Origin: Thermodesulfovibrio sp. 3462-1
GTDB taxonomy: Bacteria; Nitrospirota; Thermodesulfovibrionia; Thermodesulfovibrionales; Thermodesulfovibrionaceae
Assembly: GCF_040451425.1 (NCBI RefSeq)
Contig: NZ_CP144374.1
Location: 1,032,501-1,096,500, forward strand
DNA: 64,000 bases
Reading direction: 5' to 3'
Shown here: one piece after another, positions 61,653-64,000 of the stretch
Layout: the number at the start of each line of letters is the position of its first letter
Numbering within the stretch: the stretch's first letter is position 1
Translations under genes and position numbers: made by a program
The notes under the pieces: generated by a model
Databases searched by the model: none
Seen by the model: only the letters and a program-made list of their open reading frames with translations
Told to the model about the DNA's origin: nothing

Positions 61653-63998
61653 TTAAAAATACTCTGTAGAAAGATAAATTGTTTGTCTTGGATGCTTTCC
61701 AAAATACACCAACCCATTTCTGCCATCAATGCTTATGAAATCCCCTTTTTTAAGTATCTTTTTACCAATTCTACATTTTTTCTCATTTTGATAAACAATC
61801 ATCCTTGAAAAACCAACCACACAGGTTTTACCAAGTTTTGTGGCAATTATGGATGCATGTGATGTAGAGCCTCCTCTTGCTGTAAGTATTCCATCTGCTG
61901 AGGCAATGTGAACAATATCATCAGGAACAGTATCGGCTCGAACAAGTATAAGTGGTGTTTCTGGTTCTTTTTGTTTAAATTCTTTTATGTCTTCAATATC
62001 AAAAACAATCCTGCCAGAAAGAGCTCCACCGCTTACACCAATGCCTGTGCCAAGCTTACTTTCATTTAAAGATTCTCCTGGAATAAAAACTGTCATCAGC
62101 TGTCTTCTGGCATAACTCATTTCCCTTGTCTGAAGAATATACAGGTCATTTTTACCTCTTCCTTCAAAGGTAAACTCAATTTCCTGATGATCCCATCTTT
62201 CTTTGTAAATCAACTTTTCAGCGATTTCCTGCAGAGATTCATAAATTTCAGGGAAAGCTTCTTCAAGGGATTTTTCAGTTTCTCTTCCCTCAATAATTTT
62301 CTGCTGCACTGAAATAGGATAAGTTTTTACCAGTCCAGAAACAATGTCTTCACCCTGAGCTCCTGGAGTATAATCACCCCATAATATGAGCGTATCTGTG
62401 GATTCCTTAGGATTTCGTGTGAATAAAACACCAGAGCCAGAATTTGTATCAAGATTTCCAAATACCATCTTCTGAACAATGGCAGCTGTGCCCCAGTCTT
62501 CAGAAATTCCAAGAATTTCTCTGTAAGCCTTTGCCTTGTCTGAATACCAGGAATTAAAAACCTGTGAAATTGCTATTTCCAGTTGTCTCCATGGATCTTC
62601 TTCTATGTAAATACCTCTTGATAAGATAAACTCTTTGTATGCCATTGCCACTTCTTTCATCTGTGAAGGTGTAAACTGAATCTTAAATTCTGCTTTGTAT
62701 TTCTTTTTAAAATCATTGATAATATTGTCAAAATCATCTCTATCCAGTCCAAAAGACATTCCCCAGCACTGTAAAAATCTTCTGTAACTATCCCAGACAA
62801 ACCAGGGCTTGCCTGTGTGTTTTATAAGTCCTTCTATGATTTTTTCATTTATTCCCACATTTAAAAAAGAATTCATCATTCCAGGCATTGATATAGCCCC
62901 ACCACTTCTTACAGAAACCAGTAAAGGATTTGCTGAATCTCCAAAGGTTTTCTTTGTAAACAATTCAAGCCTTTTCATGGCTGAATGAATTTCCCTTGTC
63001 AAATGTTCTTTAACAGGTTCAAAATTATTTATTGCTTCTCTGCAACGGAAGACCTCTGTTGTCAAAATAAATCCTGGAGGGACAGAGATTCCTTTATTTG
63101 TAAGCCTGATTAAATTATGCCCTTTATTCCCAAGATGAATCCTATCGTTGATTTCTTCTCTTGGATGATAGATATCACACAAAATTTTTTTCGGATCATA
63201 TGTCATTAAAAGGTCAAGGTCTCTGTAAGTTAACTTTTCTGCCTGATTATAGGAAGCCTTGATAATTCTACTTATTAATCTGTCAAGCTGACTTAATCCA
63301 GGATACTGCATAACCATCTCTCTTAAGAATTTTTCTGAGAGAGCATTGACAAGTTCAAAGTCTTTTAGTTCTGTGTCTTCCATATTATTTGAAAATTTCA
63401 TTATTATTTTTTTTAGCCATTTTTTATAAGGTGCCATGCAGTATGTATTTACAATGTCACTTACAGATTCTGCAAGAGTTCTGAAAATATCCATGTACTG
63501 TGAGAATGTAAATCTTCTTATTTCAAGAGCAACAGAAAGCATTGATAGAGTATTAATGTATTTCTGCGAGAAAATTCCATTGAGTTCAAGAATTCTGCCA
63601 AAAAGTTTAAGATACTTCTCTATCCTGAAAAGGGTTGCCCGTGTAATGAAACTCAGGTCTATGGATTGTTCAATTTCATCAAGAAGACTGTTAAGCAAGC
63701 TTTCTAATCTCAGGAAAAAAGAAAGAGCATTAAATTTTCTCTCACTATATCTTCCTGAAACAGATGGGATTCCAGCGACAATATGTCTTTTATGTGTTAT
63801 ATCTTCAATAGCTTCGTATTTTTCCTGTGAAAGTATGATATTTTTAAGACTCTCAAGATATGTTACAAGGGAGTCAACCTTTCTGGATAAGGAACTGTCT
63901 CGTAAAACATCAATTAAAAAACTTGCATCAGGCAAACCATAATAAAAAGCCTCTTTTAAAAAGCTTTCAATCTCAACAAGTTCTGTTTTATATTTTGC
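61653..63998 (-). CDS. PPDK-like ATP-grasp/phosphohistidine protein without the PEP-binding domain (5' end beyond window)
   Basis: At least 781 codons; the frame stays open to the right edge past the TTG at 63935 (AKYKTELVEIESFLKEAFYY), so the true start is outside. A helical N-terminal region of about 280 residues is followed by the ATP-grasp domain of pyruvate phosphate dikinase: GNKGHNLIRLTNKGISVPPG, SVRSGGAISMPGMMN, GVLFTRNP and LQTREMS. The swivelling domain has the catalytic His in GGSTSHASIIATKLGK. It ends right after IDGRNGLVYFG, where PPDK would continue into a TIM-barrel PEP/pyruvate domain. The acceptor is unknown. Confidence 0.85.
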   Translation of the reverse strand, partial: AKYKTELVEIESFLKEAFYYGLPDASFLIDVLRDSSLSRKVDSLVTYLESLKNIILSQEKYEAIEDITHKRHIVAGIPSVSGRYSERKFNALSFFLRLESLLNSLLDEIEQSIDLSFITRATLFRIEKYLKLFGRILELNGIFSQKYINTLSMLSVALEIRRFTFSQYMDIFRTLAESVSDIVNTYCMAPYKKWLKKIIMKFSNNMEDTELKDFELVNALSEKFLREMVMQYPGLSQLDRLISRIIKASYNQAEKLTYRDLDLLMTYDPKKILCDIYHPREEINDRIHLGNKGHNLIRLTNKGISVPPGFILTTEVFRCREAINNFEPVKEHLTREIHSAMKRLELFTKKTFGDSANPLLVSVRSGGAISMPGMMNSFLNVGINEKIIEGLIKHTGKPWFVWDSYRRFLQCWGMSFGLDRDDFDNIINDFKKKYKAEFKIQFTPSQMKEVAMAYKEFILSRGIYIEEDPWRQLEIAISQVFNSWYSDKAKAYREILGISEDWGTAAIVQKMVFGNLDTNSGSGVLFTRNPKESTDTLILWGDYTPGAQGEDIVSGLVKTYPISVQQKIIEGRETEKSLEEAFPEIYESLQEIAEKLIYKERWDHQEIEFTFEGRGKNDLYILQTREMSYARRQLMTVFIPGESLNESKLGTGIGVSGGALSGRIVFDIEDIKEFKQKEPETPLILVRADTVPDDIVHIASADGILTARGGSTSHASIIATKLGKTCVVGFSRMIVYQNEKKCRIGKKILKKGDFISIDGRNGLVYFGKHPRQTIYLSTEYF

Positions 63999-64000
63999 AT

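Overview
The window reads as chromosome of a low-GC, anaerobic, sulfur- and nitrogen-metabolising bacterium. It carries a molybdopterin polysulfide/thiosulfate-reductase-type operon, an HdrA-like flavoprotein with TusA, a NrfHA ammonifying nitrite reductase, cytochrome bd, and a Rieske/split cytochrome b pair. Gene content and codon style suggest a thermophilic sulfate reducer of the Nitrospirota (Thermodesulfovibrio-like). That assignment is inference from gene content; no rRNA gene is present.

Layout. (1) 1-12,780: end of a cbiX-type gene, then a long minus-strand operon: TonB receptor, periplasmic binding protein, FecCD-type permease, ATPase, CobN split into two ORFs, AAA+ chelatase subunits I and D, and a BioC-like methyltransferase. 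It starts behind a structured leader with an intrinsic terminator. (2) 12,900-17,000: single genes (PEGA/BamE-like lipoprotein, orphan trpF, NERD protein, a frameshifted small membrane protein, and a methyltransferase whose leader shares a 13-nt motif with the TonB operon leader). (3) 17,100-23,500: cydAB, an Rrf2/NsrR-type regulator with an apparent ATT start, nrfHA, a gene remnant, a cysteine desulfurase and tRNA-Arg(CCT).

(4) 23,448-38,637: a 15.1-kb integrative mobilizable element bounded by 44-bp direct repeats of the 5' half of tRNA-Arg. It has a tyrosine integrase, an excisionase-like protein, a sigma-like regulator, a RepA-type helicase, a palindrome-rich presumed replication origin, a MobF relaxase-helicase, a presumed oriT, a ribbon-helix-helix protein, a coupling protein, and a run of five exported or membrane proteins I cannot assign. 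No type IV secretion (VirB) genes are seen, so it probably borrows a channel, or the unknown exported genes take on part of that job.

(5) 38,729-53,200: MltD-like transglycosylase, then a minus-strand run in which HdrA-like protein, TusA, a Liv-type binding protein, a histidine kinase, a receiver, an isochorismatase, a PHP phosphoesterase and a TPR protein overlap or nearly abut. Next come ferredoxin, the Psr-type three-subunit reductase, and the divergent Rieske/cytochrome b genes. (6) 53,200-64,000: HD protein, MFS exporter, and a tight minus-strand cluster of a PPDK-like protein without a PEP domain, an atypical GAPDH, UPF0045, a double Usp protein, MOSC, MogA, CcdA and leuS.

Functional picture: respiratory and electron-transfer modules (Psr, Hdr-like/TusA, Nrf, bd, Rieske/b) with the cofactor supply they need (Moco handling, cysteine desulfurase, CcdA, tetrapyrrole metal chelation and TonB-dependent uptake), interrupted by one mobile element. 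The least explained parts are the element's exported five-gene cassette and the shared hairpin leader.
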